Notes under the pieces: generated by a model
Seen by the model: only the letters and a program-made list of their open reading frames with translations
The model's database searches: none
What the model was told of the DNA's origin: nothing
In this document: piece by piece, positions 1 through 7,870 of the stretch
Layout: the number at the start of each line of letters is the position of its first letter
Position numbering within the stretch: position 1 is the first letter of the stretch
Assembly (NCBI RefSeq): GCF_009857505.1
Contig: NZ_WWCP01000026.1
Coordinates: forward strand, 1 to 64,000
Length of the DNA: 64,000 bases
Source: Duganella lactea
Lineage (GTDB): Bacteria; Pseudomonadota; Gammaproteobacteria; Burkholderiales; Burkholderiaceae_D
Reading direction: 5' to 3'
Position numbers and translations under genes: made by a program

Positions 1-132
1 CAAGGGCGCCTATCTGACACACGGGTTCAACTACCCAAAGTCTGGTCGGCGTCACCCTGCCTGACCGTTGCCACCTCCACATTATCCGGCGATGGCGCGG
101 TAGGTTCAATATACGAGGTCTGACACCGTTTT
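1..132. other. Intergenic, downstream of icd
   Basis: No gene is visible in this stretch, which lies beyond the stop codon of icd and runs to the window edge. It contains two TCTGACAC words, near positions 13 and 121. They resemble the core of the long inverted repeat at the 3' end of xseA. No convincing terminator for icd was found. Confidence 0.3.
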
Positions 133-1389
133 TTACTGCATCTGCTCGATCATGACGTCGCCGAAACCGGAGCACGATACCTGCACGGCGTTTTCCATCA
201 GGCGGGCGAAGTCGTAGGTGACGTGCTTGGAGCCGATCGCCTGCGTCATCGCGCGGATGATCAGGTCGGCCGCCTCGGTCCAGCCCATGTGGCGCAGCAT
301 CATCTCGGCCGACAGGATCAGCGAGCCGGGGTTGACGTAGTCCTTGCCGGCATACTTCGGCGCGGTGCCGTGCGTGGCTTCAAACATCGCCACCGAGTCC
401 GACAGGTTGGCGCCCGGCGCGATGCCGATGCCGCCCACCTGCGCCGCCAGCGCGTCGGAGATGTAGTCGCCGTTCAGGTTCAGCGTGGCGATCACGCTGT
501 ATTCCGCCGGCCGCAACAGAATCTGCTGCAGGAAGGCGTCGGCGATCGAATCCTTGATGGTGATGTCGCGGCCGGTCTTCGGGTTCTTGAATTTGCACCA
601 TGGGCCGCCGTCGATCAGCTCGGCGCCGAATTCCTTGCGCGCCAGCGCATACGCCCAGTCGCGGAAGCCGCCCTCGGTGTATTTCATGATGTTGCCCTTG
701 TGGACGATCGTCACCGACGGCTTGTCGTGGTCGATGGCGTACTGGATCGCCTTGCGCATCAGCCGCTCGGTGCCCTCGACCGACACCGGCTTGATGCCCA
801 GGCCGGAGGTCTCGGGGAAGCGGATCTTGTTGACGCCCAGTTCCTTGAGCAGGAAGTCCATCAGGCGCCTGGCGCCTTCCGAGCCCTGCGCGAATTCGAT
901 GCCGGCGTAGATGTCTTCCGAGTTTTCGCGGAAGATCGCCATATTGGTCTTTTCCGGCTCTTTCAGCGGCGATGGCACGCCGGCGAAGTAGCGCACCGGC
1001 CGCAGGCAGACGTACAGGTCCAGCTGCTGGCGCAGCGCCACGTTCAGCGAGCGGATGCCGCCGCCCACCGGCGTGGTCAGCGGGCCTTTGATCGACACCA
1101 GGTAGTCCTTGACCGCCTGCAGCGTTTCTTCCGGCAGCGTGACGTCAGCGCCGTAGACCTGGGTCGATTTCTCGCCCGCGTACACTTCCATCCAGCGGAT
1201 CTGCCGCTTGCCGCCGTAGCACTTGGCCACCGCCGCGTCGACCACCTTGCGCATCACCGGCGTAATGTCGCCGCCGACGCCATCGCCCACAATGTAGGGA
1301 ATGATCGGGTTATCTGGTACATTCAGGGAAAAATCAGCGTTGACGGTGATCTTCTGGCCGTCCGCCGGTACTTTGATATGTTGGTACAT
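133..1389 (-). CDS. icd: NADP-dependent isocitrate dehydrogenase
   Basis: Cytoplasmic TCA-cycle enzyme that oxidatively decarboxylates isocitrate to 2-oxoglutarate with NADP. The 418-residue product has the usual length of the homodimeric E. coli Icd type. It shows the SLN substrate loop around residue 114, [10 protein letters not shown] around 154-163, and a C-terminal stretch with NLNGDYISD and [11 protein letters not shown] that forms the metal and cofactor region. The start is an ATG preceded by GGAGA at a good distance. The gene is transcribed alone, divergently from the pseudouridine synthase. Identity is clear from length and motifs. Confidence 0.97.
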   Translation of the reverse strand: MYQHIKVPADGQKITVNADFSLNVPDNPIIPYIVGDGVGGDITPVMRKVVDAAVAKCYGGKRQIRWMEVYAGEKSTQVYGADVTLPEETLQAVKDYLVSIKGPLTTPVGGGIRSLNVALRQQLDLYVCLRPVRYFAGVPSPLKEPEKTNMAIFRENSEDIYAGIEFAQGSEGARRLMDFLLKELGVNKIRFPETSGLGIKPVSVEGTERLMRKAIQYAIDHDKPSVTIVHKGNIMKYTEGGFRDWAYALARKEFGAELIDGGPWCKFKNPKTGRDITIKDSIADAFLQQILLRPAEYSVIATLNLNGDYISDALAAQVGGIGIAPGANLSDSVAMFEATHGTAPKYAGKDYVNPGSLILSAEMMLRHMGWTEAADLIIRAMTQAIGSKHVTYDFARLMENAVQVSCSGFGDVMIEQMQ

Positions 1390-1503
1390 CGTGGCTCTCC
1401 GCAGGGAAATATTCTTTGGTCTTCTATAAGATATAAGATGTTTATGCCATTATGTGTCGCGGCATCAAAGTTTTCAAGCCTACACCATTTTTAGTTTGCG
1501 ATA

Positions 1504-2064
1504 ATGTCCCTGATTTTATTTAACAAGCCTTTTCAAGTGCTGTGCCAGTTTTCGGCGCAGGACGGCAAGGCGACACTGGCCGACCATCTGGCCATGCCCA
1601 ACATCTACCCCGCCGGCCGGCTGGACTATGACAGCGAGGGCCTGATGCTGCTCACCGACGACGGCAAGCTGCAGCACGCCATCGCCCATCCGGACCACAA
1701 GGAGGCCAAAGTGTATCTGGTGCAGGTCGAGGGCGTCGCCGACGCCGCCGCGCTCGACAAGCTGCGGGCGCCGCTCAACCTGGGCGATTTTGTCACGCAG
1801 CCGTGCCAGGCGGTGCGCATCGCCGAGCCGGAGTGGCTGTGGCCGCGCAATCCGCCGATCCGCCAGCGCGCCGATCAGCCCACCAGCTGGCTGGCGATCA
1901 CGCTCCAGGAGGGCAAGAACCGCCAGGTGCGGCGCATGACGGCCGCCGTCGGCCTGCCGACGCTGCGCCTGATTCGCACCGCCATCGGCGGCATCTCGCT
2001 GGCCACCCATCCGCTGATGCCGGGCGAGTGGATGGCGGTGTCGCCGCAGCATCTGACGCCCTGA
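1504..2064 (+). CDS. rluE: 23S rRNA pseudouridine synthase, RluE-like (RsuA family)
   Basis: Predicted to convert a specific uridine of 23S rRNA to pseudouridine. The 186-residue protein has the RsuA/RluB/E/F family signature GRLDYDSEGL near residues 39-48, with the catalytic Asp, and the C-terminal GKNRQVRRM block that contacts RNA. It lacks an N-terminal S4 domain, which together with the short length fits RluE better than RsuA or RluB. It reads divergently from icd and is followed by hairpins shared with the convergent rpsT. The family is certain; the exact target (U2457 for E. coli RluE) is inferred. Confidence 0.85.
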   Translation: MSLILFNKPFQVLCQFSAQDGKATLADHLAMPNIYPAGRLDYDSEGLMLLTDDGKLQHAIAHPDHKEAKVYLVQVEGVADAAALDKLRAPLNLGDFVTQPCQAVRIAEPEWLWPRNPPIRQRADQPTSWLAITLQEGKNRQVRRMTAAVGLPTLRLIRTAIGGISLATHPLMPGEWMAVSPQHLTP

Positions 2065-2071
2065 AACGCCA

Positions 2072-2131
2072 ACAGCCCCGACCGGGGCTGTACAAACGAT
2101 AAAGCCCGCGCCGGACGAACCGGAGCGGGCT
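2072..2131. terminator. Paired hairpins between rluE and rpsT
   Basis: Two stem-loops lie between the convergent genes. The first is ACAGCCCCG-AC-CGGGGCTGT at 2072-2091. The second pairs AGCCCGC (2103-2109) with GCGGGCT (2125-2131) around an inner CCGG stem. Read on the minus strand, the second ends in GCGGGCTTT, so it is a reasonable rpsT terminator. The first could serve rluE, although its U-tract is poor. Confidence 0.6.
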
Positions 2132-2157
2132 ATTGCTTTAAAACCGGCGAACCGGAA

Positions 2158-2424
2158 TTAAGCGGCCAGTGCTTTCAGGGCAGCGGCCAGACGGCTCTTG
2201 TGGCGAGCTGCCTTGTTTTTGTGGATGATCTTCTTGTCAGCGATGCTGTCAATGGTCGACACCGAAGCCTGAAAGATGGTGGTCGCAGCGGCTTTGTCAC
2301 CGGCTTGGATGGCCTTACGCACAGCTTTGATAGCGGTGCGCAGGGTCGAACGCTGGGCCGAATTGTGAGCGTTTTGCTTAACTGCTTGACGAGCGCGTTT
2401 GCGCGCTTGTGCGGTATTTGCCAT
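2158..2424 (-). CDS. rpsT: 30S ribosomal protein S20
   Basis: Small, very basic ribosomal protein of 88 residues that binds 16S rRNA in the body of the 30S subunit. It begins [14 protein letters not shown] and ends in the Ala-rich tail typical of S20. An upstream in-frame ATG would add 12 residues. The chosen ATG is preceded by AGGAAA and gives the family N terminus. The transcript probably starts about 150 nt upstream, and its leader holds a long inverted repeat described separately. The gene diverges from murJ. Confidence 0.97.
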   Translation of the reverse strand: MANTAQARKRARQAVKQNAHNSAQRSTLRTAIKAVRKAIQAGDKAAATTIFQASVSTIDSIADKKIIHKNKAARHKSRLAAALKALAA

Positions 2425-2460
2425 GAAATTTCCTAAATCAGGTAAATGATGCGTTTGCAA

Positions 2461-2549
2461 ACATTATTGTTTGCCAACACAGGTGCGTTCAAGGTTGCGA
2501 TGGAGAGCGAACCGTGTGAGTCAAACTACTGCTTGCCAAACAATAATGT
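2461..2549 (-). promoter_or_regulatory. Long inverted repeat in the rpsT leader
   Basis: The 17 nt at 2461-2477 and the 17 nt at 2533-2549 are reverse complements at 16 of 17 positions (left arm ACATTATTGTTTGCCAA). They enclose about 55 nt and lie between the predicted rpsT promoter and its start codon, so the transcript should fold into a long stem. S20 synthesis is autogenously controlled in E. coli, but no such structure is known to me there. A regulatory role is inference. Confidence 0.5.
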
Positions 2550-2578
2550 CTGCGCAACAGAATTTTGTACAGCCTGTG

Positions 2579-2607
2579 ATTATAGCGATATTTTTCGGCA
2601 GGAGCAA
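2579..2607 (-). promoter_or_regulatory. Predicted sigma-70 promoter of rpsT
   Basis: Read on the minus strand there is TTGCTC (2602-2607), a 17-bp spacer, and a perfect TATAAT (2579-2584). This gives a leader of about 150 nt before the rpsT ATG. On the opposite strand another TATAAT at 2609-2614 lies only 8 nt before the murJ start, so its role for murJ is uncertain. Confidence 0.6.
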
Positions 2608-2622
2608 CTATAATCACGTCCC

Positions 2623-4161
2623 ATGAACTTGCTTAAGACACTCTCCGCCATTTCCAGCATGACCATGCTGTCCCGGATCACCGGGCTGCTGCGCGAAACC
2701 TTGATTGCCCGCGCCTTCGGCGCCGGCGGCATGACCGACGCCTATATCGTCGCGTTCCGCATCCCCAACCTGTTGCGCCGGCTGTTTGCCGAGGGAGCAT
2801 TTTCGCAGGCCTTCGTGCCCATTCTATCGGAATACAAGAACAAGCAGGGCCCCGAGGCCAGCAAGCAGCTGGTCGACCATGTGGCCAACACGCTGGTGTG
2901 GGCCACGCTGGCCGTGACGGTGCTCGGCGTGCTCGCCGCGCCGCTGTTCATTTACCTGATCGCCACCGGCCTGCAGGAGTTCGACGCCGCCGTCTGGATG
3001 ACCCGCCTGATGTTCCCGTATATTAGCTTCATGGCCTTCGTGGCGCTGGCCGGCGGCGTGCTCAACACCTGGCGCGAGTTCAAGATCCCGGCCTTTACGC
3101 CGGTGCTGCTGAACCTGGCGTCGATCGTCGCCTCGCTGTTTTTGCAACAGCATCTTGCCACGCCGATCTACGCGATGGCGATCGCCGTGTTCGTCGGCGG
3201 CGTGCTGCAGGTGGCGATCCAGGTGCCGGCGCTGATCAGGATCGGCATGCTGCCCCGGCTGTCATGGAACCCGGCCGCCGGCCTCGGCGACCCGGGCGTG
3301 CGCCGCGTGCTGAAAAAGATGGGGCCGGCCGTGTTTGCCGTATCGGCCGCGCAGATCAGCCTGATGATCAACACCAGCATCGCCTCGCGCCTGGTCGAGG
3401 GCAGCATTTCGTGGCTGTCATATGCCGACCGCCTGATGGAATTCCCGACCGCGCTGCTGGGTGTGGCGCTGGGCACGATTCTGCTGCCCAGCCTGTCCAA
3501 GGCCAAGGCCGACGACGACCACACCGAGTACTCCGGCCTGCTGGACTGGGGACTGCGCCTGACCTTCCTGCTGGCGCTGCCGGCGGCGGTCGGCATGGCG
3601 GTGCTGGCCGAGCCGCTGATCGCCACCCTGTTCCACTACGGCGCCTTCACCGCCGCCGACGCCGCCGCATCGGCGCAGCCGCTGATGGCGTATTGCGCCG
3701 GCCTGCTGGGCATCATTCTGGTGAAAACGCTGGCACCGGCCTTTTACGCGCAGCAGGACATCCGCACGCCGGTGCGCATTGCCATCGGCGTGCTGATCGC
3801 CACGCAGCTGATGAACCTGCTCTTCGTGCCTTACCTGAAGGTGGCCGGCCTGGCGCTGTCGATCGGCCTGGGGGCCTGCCTGAACGCGGCTTTCCTCTAC
3901 TATGGCCTGCGCAAGCGCGGCATTTATCATCCGGCGCCGGGCTGGACTGTGTTCTGCGCGAAACTGGTGATCGCTTGCGTGCTGATGGGCGGCGCGGCCT
4001 GGTTCGGCGCGCGGCAAATTGACTGGCTGGCCTTGCAGCAGCATACCGTGCTGCGCATCGGCGCGCTGTTGCTGCTGGTCGGCGCGTGCGCGGCGGTGTA
4101 TTTTGCCGCGCTGCTGGTGATGGGCTTCCGCCTGCGCGACTTCAAGCGCATCGCGCGGTAA
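2623..4161 (+). CDS. murJ: Lipid II flippase MurJ
   Basis: Integral inner-membrane protein that flips lipid II to the periplasmic face for peptidoglycan synthesis. The 512 residues match the family length. The N terminus SMTMLSRITGLLRE and the block GMTDAYIVAFRIPNLLRRLF around residues 40-60 are the classic MurJ/MviN signature. About 14 hydrophobic segments follow, and the protein ends in a basic tail. The ATG is placed just before the conserved N terminus. The gene adjoins rpsT head to head, an arrangement common in proteobacteria. Confidence 0.96.
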   Translation: MNLLKTLSAISSMTMLSRITGLLRETLIARAFGAGGMTDAYIVAFRIPNLLRRLFAEGAFSQAFVPILSEYKNKQGPEASKQLVDHVANTLVWATLAVTVLGVLAAPLFIYLIATGLQEFDAAVWMTRLMFPYISFMAFVALAGGVLNTWREFKIPAFTPVLLNLASIVASLFLQQHLATPIYAMAIAVFVGGVLQVAIQVPALIRIGMLPRLSWNPAAGLGDPGVRRVLKKMGPAVFAVSAAQISLMINTSIASRLVEGSISWLSYADRLMEFPTALLGVALGTILLPSLSKAKADDDHTEYSGLLDWGLRLTFLLALPAAVGMAVLAEPLIATLFHYGAFTAADAAASAQPLMAYCAGLLGIILVKTLAPAFYAQQDIRTPVRIAIGVLIATQLMNLLFVPYLKVAGLALSIGLGACLNAAFLYYGLRKRGIYHPAPGWTVFCAKLVIACVLMGGAAWFGARQIDWLALQQHTVLRIGALLLLVGACAAVYFAALLVMGFRLRDFKRIAR

Positions 4162-4194
4162 TTGGGCTTCCGCCCGCCCTCTCGGGCAAGAAAA

Positions 4195-4212
4195 CCGCCG
4201 CGGTTGCGGCGG
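4195..4212 (-). terminator. Rho-independent terminator of the PEP-CTERM gene
   Basis: CCGCCGC-GGTT-GCGGCGG forms a 7-bp GC stem with a 4-nt loop. On the minus strand it is followed by TTTTC, and it lies 16 nt past the stop of the PEP-CTERM gene. murJ reads toward it from the other side. Confidence 0.65.
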
Positions 4213-4227
4213 CTTCAGACTGCGGGA

Positions 4228-4776
4228 TTAGAACAGCTTTTTTGCATCCTTGTTGCGGCGACGGCCGGCGAAGCCGATCATGCCCAGCCCCACCGCCAGC
4301 ATGGCGAGGGTTTCCGGCTCGGGCACCGCGCTGACCGTGACGGTCCCCGCATACGCGGTGGCCGCCGACGACAGCAGCTTGCCGGTTACCAGCACGAAGT
4401 AGTTGTCGCTGTGGATCGCGCCGGTGCTGCTGGCGCCCCATACGTCCGCCGTGCCTTGCGACCACTTGGTGCCGTCCAGCGAGAAGCCGGCCGAGTTAAA
4501 CACCTGGAAATTGCTAATTTCGATGGCGTCGCTCAGCAGCGGGTTGCTGAACGCCCCGACAAACGCACTCAGCAAACCAGTGCCGGAGAAGGTGAATGTA
4601 TCGGCAAACGTGTCACCGGCGCTGGCCGATGTGAACGAGTTGCCGAAAATGGCAGTCCCGTTATTGAACGACAAGACCTGCGCGCCATGGCTGACATCGG
4701 CAGCGCTCGCCACGCCGGACGCCAACGCCGCGGTCGCCAGAGCACCCGCAGCGATCAAAGATTTCAGTTTAACCAT
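4228..4776 (-). CDS. FxDxF family PEP-CTERM sorting-domain protein
   Basis: Exported protein of 182 residues, predicted substrate of an exosortase. It has a Sec signal peptide (MVKLKSLIAAGALATAALA, cleavage near ASA) and an FADTF motif near residues 62-66 that matches the FxDxF PEP-CTERM subfamily. The C-terminal sorting signal starts about residue 151: VPEPETLAM, a hydrophobic helix, then GRRR. Eight further residues follow the Arg cluster, slightly more than usual. An exosortase gene (xrtB) lies 13 kb away, so a processing enzyme is encoded in the same region. The mature function is unknown; such proteins are thought to associate with extracellular polysaccharide. Confidence 0.85.
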   Translation of the reverse strand: MVKLKSLIAAGALATAALASGVASAADVSHGAQVLSFNNGTAIFGNSFTSASAGDTFADTFTFSGTGLLSAFVGAFSNPLLSDAIEISNFQVFNSAGFSLDGTKWSQGTADVWGASSTGAIHSDNYFVLVTGKLLSSAATAYAGTVTVSAVPEPETLAMLAVGLGMIGFAGRRRNKDAKKLF

Positions 4777-5136
4777 AATTCCTCCGTGATAGATCGTTGA
4801 AAACCGCCTGCGCGGCCGCGATACTCATACCGCTCAATGATCCTAGCATGGCAAAAAGACACATGTTGGCGTTTTATCACCTGAAAATTTCGCGAAATAA
4901 ATATATTCCAATAGGAAATTTGGCCAAAACGCCTTAACGAAATACCCCGTCGCCATAGGAGAAATCAGCGATCGGCGTTACCGCAGCGCAGCATGGAAAC
5001 GTTAATGTAAGAATTGTCTTACAAAAAGACAGGAAAAATCAGAGGAGACTGATCGGCCGTTTACCGACGATTTAGGCGGCCAAAGACGTGGCGACGCACG
5101 CCGCCTGACAGCGCTCTTGGGCAGAAGGGCTAACGA
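4777..5136. promoter_or_regulatory. Upstream region of the PEP-CTERM gene
   Basis: This non-coding stretch of about 360 nt lies between the PEP-CTERM gene and the manC terminator. It holds three palindromes: ATTTCGCGAAAT at 4887-4898, a TTCC-AATA-GGAA repeat near 4906-4917, and the 18-bp TGTAAGA-N4-TCTTACA at 5006-5023, about 230 nt before the start codon. I found no convincing -24/-12 sigma-54 promoter and only weak sigma-70 candidates. No coding potential is evident. Confidence 0.45.
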
Positions 5137-5165
5137 AAAACAGGCCGGGGAAACCGGCCTGTTTT
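5137..5165 (-). terminator. Terminator at the end of the eps operon (after manC)
   Basis: ACAGGCCGG pairs with CCGGCCTGT around a 5-nt loop, flanked by A and T runs on both sides. On the minus strand the stem is followed by TTTTTC. It lies 27 nt past the manC stop and closes the long eps transcription unit. The symmetry could make it bidirectional. Confidence 0.8.
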
Positions 5166-5192
5166 CAGGGATGACGTTAGCCGATCAGGCTA

Positions 5193-6608
5193 TCAGGCGC
5201 GCTGATAGACATCCTCATAGCGCACGATGTCATCCTCGCCCAGGTAGCTGCCCGATTGCACCTCGATCAGGTGCAGCGGCAGTTTGCCCGGGTTTTCCAG
5301 ACGATGGGTCATGCCGATCGGGATGTAGGTCGACTCGTTTTCCGTCAGCAGCGTCACATTGTCGCCGCAGGTCACCTTGGCGGTGCCGCTGACCACGATC
5401 CAGTGCTCGGCGCGGTGATGGTGCATCTGCAGCGACAGGATGCCGCCCGGATTGACGGTGATGCGCTTGACCTGGAAGCGCTCGCCGATGTCGATGCCCT
5501 CGTAGCAGCCCCACGGACGATAGACCTTGGTGTGGTGCAGGTGCTCGGTGCGGTGCTTGGACTTCAGATGGTCAACGATCTGCTTGACGCGCTGCACCTG
5601 GTCCTTGTGCGCCACCAGCACCGCGTCGGCGGTCTCGACCACCACCAGATCCTGCACGCCCACCACCGCCACGATGCGGCTTTCGGCGCGCACCAGCGAG
5701 CCGGAAACATTGTCCAGGTAGACGTCGCCGCGCAGCACATTGCCCTGGGCGTCGCCGCGCTGCACCTCGTGCAGCGCCGACCACGAGCCGACGTCGCTCC
5801 AGCCGATATCGGCCGGCACCACCACGGCGTCGCGGGTCTGTTCCATCACCGCGTAGTCGATCGAGTCGGACGGCGCGCTGGCAAAGGCGGCTTCATCGAG
5901 ACGGCAGAAATCCAGGTCGCGGTAGTCGCCCTGGATGGCGGCCTCGCAGGCGGCGGCCATGGCCGGCTGGAACTCCTTGAGCTCGGCCAGATAGCGGTCG
6001 GCGCGGAACAGGAACATGCCGCTATTCCAGAAGAAATTGCCGGCGGCGACGAAGCCCTTGGCGGTCTCCAGGTCCGGTTTCTCGACGAAACGGTCGACCG
6101 CGAAGCCGCCGGTGCCGGCCACCGCCTGGCCGCTCTGGATGTAGCCGTAACCGGTTTCCGGGCCGGTCGGCACGATGCCGAAGGTGGCCAGCTTGCCGCT
6201 CGTGGCCAGCGCGGCCGCCTGTTCGACGGCGGCGTAGAAGGCATCCACGTGCTCGATCACGTGGTCGGCCGGCAGCACCAGCATCATGGCGTCGGCATCG
6301 ATGCCGCGCAGATAGTTGGCGGCCACCGCCACCGCCGGCGCGGTATTGCGGCCGACCGGCTCCAGCAGGATGCCCAGCGGATCGATGCCGATTTCGCGCA
6401 TCTGCTCGGCCACCAGGAAGCGGTGCTCGTTGCCGCACACCACCAGCGGCGCCGCCACGCCGGCACGGCCGGCCAGGCGCAACGCGGTTTCCTGCAGCAT
6501 GGTCTGTTCCGAGATCAGCGGCAACAGCTGTTTCGGCAGGGCCGCACGGGACAGCGGCCATAAACGGGTGCCGGCGCCGCCGGACAGGATCACTGGATAA
6601 ATTTTCAT
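5193..6608 (-). CDS. manC: Mannose-1-phosphate guanylyltransferase / mannose-6-phosphate isomerase
   Basis: Bifunctional enzyme that makes GDP-mannose for polysaccharide assembly. The 471 residues contain the nucleotidyltransferase signature GGAGTRLWPLSR at 10-21, FVEKPD in the middle, and a C-terminal cupin from about residue 363. The cupin carries the HHHRAEHW metal-binding and type II phosphomannose isomerase block. Length and order match AlgA/ManC/XanB. It is the last gene of the 18-gene eps operon, 23 nt after the neighbouring nucleotidyltransferase, and is followed by a strong terminator. Its presence suggests that mannose or a GDP-mannose derivative is in the polymer. Confidence 0.94.
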   Translation of the reverse strand: MKIYPVILSGGAGTRLWPLSRAALPKQLLPLISEQTMLQETALRLAGRAGVAAPLVVCGNEHRFLVAEQMREIGIDPLGILLEPVGRNTAPAVAVAANYLRGIDADAMMLVLPADHVIEHVDAFYAAVEQAAALATSGKLATFGIVPTGPETGYGYIQSGQAVAGTGGFAVDRFVEKPDLETAKGFVAAGNFFWNSGMFLFRADRYLAELKEFQPAMAAACEAAIQGDYRDLDFCRLDEAAFASAPSDSIDYAVMEQTRDAVVVPADIGWSDVGSWSALHEVQRGDAQGNVLRGDVYLDNVSGSLVRAESRIVAVVGVQDLVVVETADAVLVAHKDQVQRVKQIVDHLKSKHRTEHLHHTKVYRPWGCYEGIDIGERFQVKRITVNPGGILSLQMHHHRAEHWIVVSGTAKVTCGDNVTLLTENESTYIPIGMTHRLENPGKLPLHLIEVQSGSYLGEDDIVRYEDVYQRA

Positions 6609-6631
6609 ATAACTGTCAGAACTTTCTTTTC

Positions 6632-7774
6632 TTAATTAACTTCGTTGCTAATTTCCACGCGACGCCGGCTGCGGCGGTCCCGCGCGTTGGCCCATTCCTC
6701 CGCATCCTCATCGGAAATGTGCCGCATCTCCCCGGAACGGTCGACACTGTAATCTTTGAAAACGATCATTTCATCTAGCGAAACATCTGGTAACACCCGC
6801 GTGTATTCAAACAGCACGCTGCGCACCACCGACGCGCCTTCACACACATGACTGCCATGCCCTATCCACGTTGGCCCGACGATGGTAACACCTGCGTCGA
6901 TCCGCGAGCCAGAACCAATGTAGGCCGGCCCCTGAATGCGGGTGCCGTTCCAGTCGATGGCGGTGTTCAAGCCCACCCACAGTCCGTCCTCCACCTGGAT
7001 CCCCGGCACGTCCAGATGCGCCACTTCGCCGAGCAGCACGCTCTGGCACACCTCCCAATAATCCTTGACGCTGCCGATGTCGATCCAGTTGAACGGCCGA
7101 TGCTGCGCATAGAAAGGCAAGCCCTTCTCGGTCATCAAGGGGAACAGGTCGGCGCCGATGTCGAACTGACGTCCGGCGGGAATCAGGTCCAGCACTGCCG
7201 GCTCGAAAATATAGATGCCGGTGCTGACAAAATTCGATAACGCCTCTTGCCTGGACGGCTTCTCCTGGAACGAGCGGACCCGCCCGTTCTCGTCGCTGAC
7301 CACCACGCCATAGCTGGACACACTGTCCCACGGCACCTCCTTGGTCACCACCGAGGCCAGCGCGCCTTTGCGCTTGTGCTCGAACAGCGCCGACTTGATA
7401 TCCAGGTCGATCAGCGCATCGCCGCACAACACAATGGTGGTCTGGTCAAAGAAGCCGCCGAAGTCCTGAATCTTCCGCATGCCGCCGGCCGAACCCAGCG
7501 GCTCGGGCACCACCTCGCCCTGATCATTGGTGTAGCCCTCGAAGGAATAACCGATCTGCACCCCGTACTGGTGGCCTTCGCCAAAATACCCCTCAATCTT
7601 CTCGTGCAGATAGCTGACGTTGACCATGATTTCAGTCACGCCATATCTGGCCAGATGCTCGATCAGATAAGCCATCACCGGTTTGCCCAAAATAGGGATC
7701 ATCGGCTTGGGTAAATCGTAGGTCAATGGACGAACCCGAGTACCCTTGCCTGCCGCCAAGATCATTGCTTTCAT
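6632..7774 (-). CDS. NDP-sugar nucleotidyltransferase (mannose-1-P guanylyltransferase-like)
   Basis: Predicted to activate a sugar 1-phosphate to an NDP-sugar. The 380-residue protein begins MKAMILAAGKGTRVRPLT, the nucleotide-binding signature, followed by KPMIPILGKP. It ends in a region with left-handed beta-helix character (VEDGLWVGLNT, GPAYIGSGSRIDAG, GPTWIGHGSHV) and a polar tail. This resembles the GDP-mannose pyrophosphorylase-like branch rather than RmlA. It sits in the eps operon before manC, so two nucleotidyltransferases are encoded together. The substrate cannot be read from the sequence. Confidence 0.82.
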   Translation of the reverse strand: MKAMILAAGKGTRVRPLTYDLPKPMIPILGKPVMAYLIEHLARYGVTEIMVNVSYLHEKIEGYFGEGHQYGVQIGYSFEGYTNDQGEVVPEPLGSAGGMRKIQDFGGFFDQTTIVLCGDALIDLDIKSALFEHKRKGALASVVTKEVPWDSVSSYGVVVSDENGRVRSFQEKPSRQEALSNFVSTGIYIFEPAVLDLIPAGRQFDIGADLFPLMTEKGLPFYAQHRPFNWIDIGSVKDYWEVCQSVLLGEVAHLDVPGIQVEDGLWVGLNTAIDWNGTRIQGPAYIGSGSRIDAGVTIVGPTWIGHGSHVCEGASVVRSVLFEYTRVLPDVSLDEMIVFKDYSVDRSGEMRHISDEDAEEWANARDRRSRRRVEISNEVN

Positions 7775-7870
7775 GCAAGTGACTCCTTGAGTGTAAATAA
7801 ATGCTGGAATAATTGCAATACTACTGCGCTCTTCAGCAGACCTGCGCGCGATAGCGCACCTTGTGCGGCA

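Noticed and set aside
4777-4900. A sigma-54 promoter before the PEP-CTERM gene
   Set aside because: I looked for GG-N10-GC spacing on the minus strand and found no match close to consensus.
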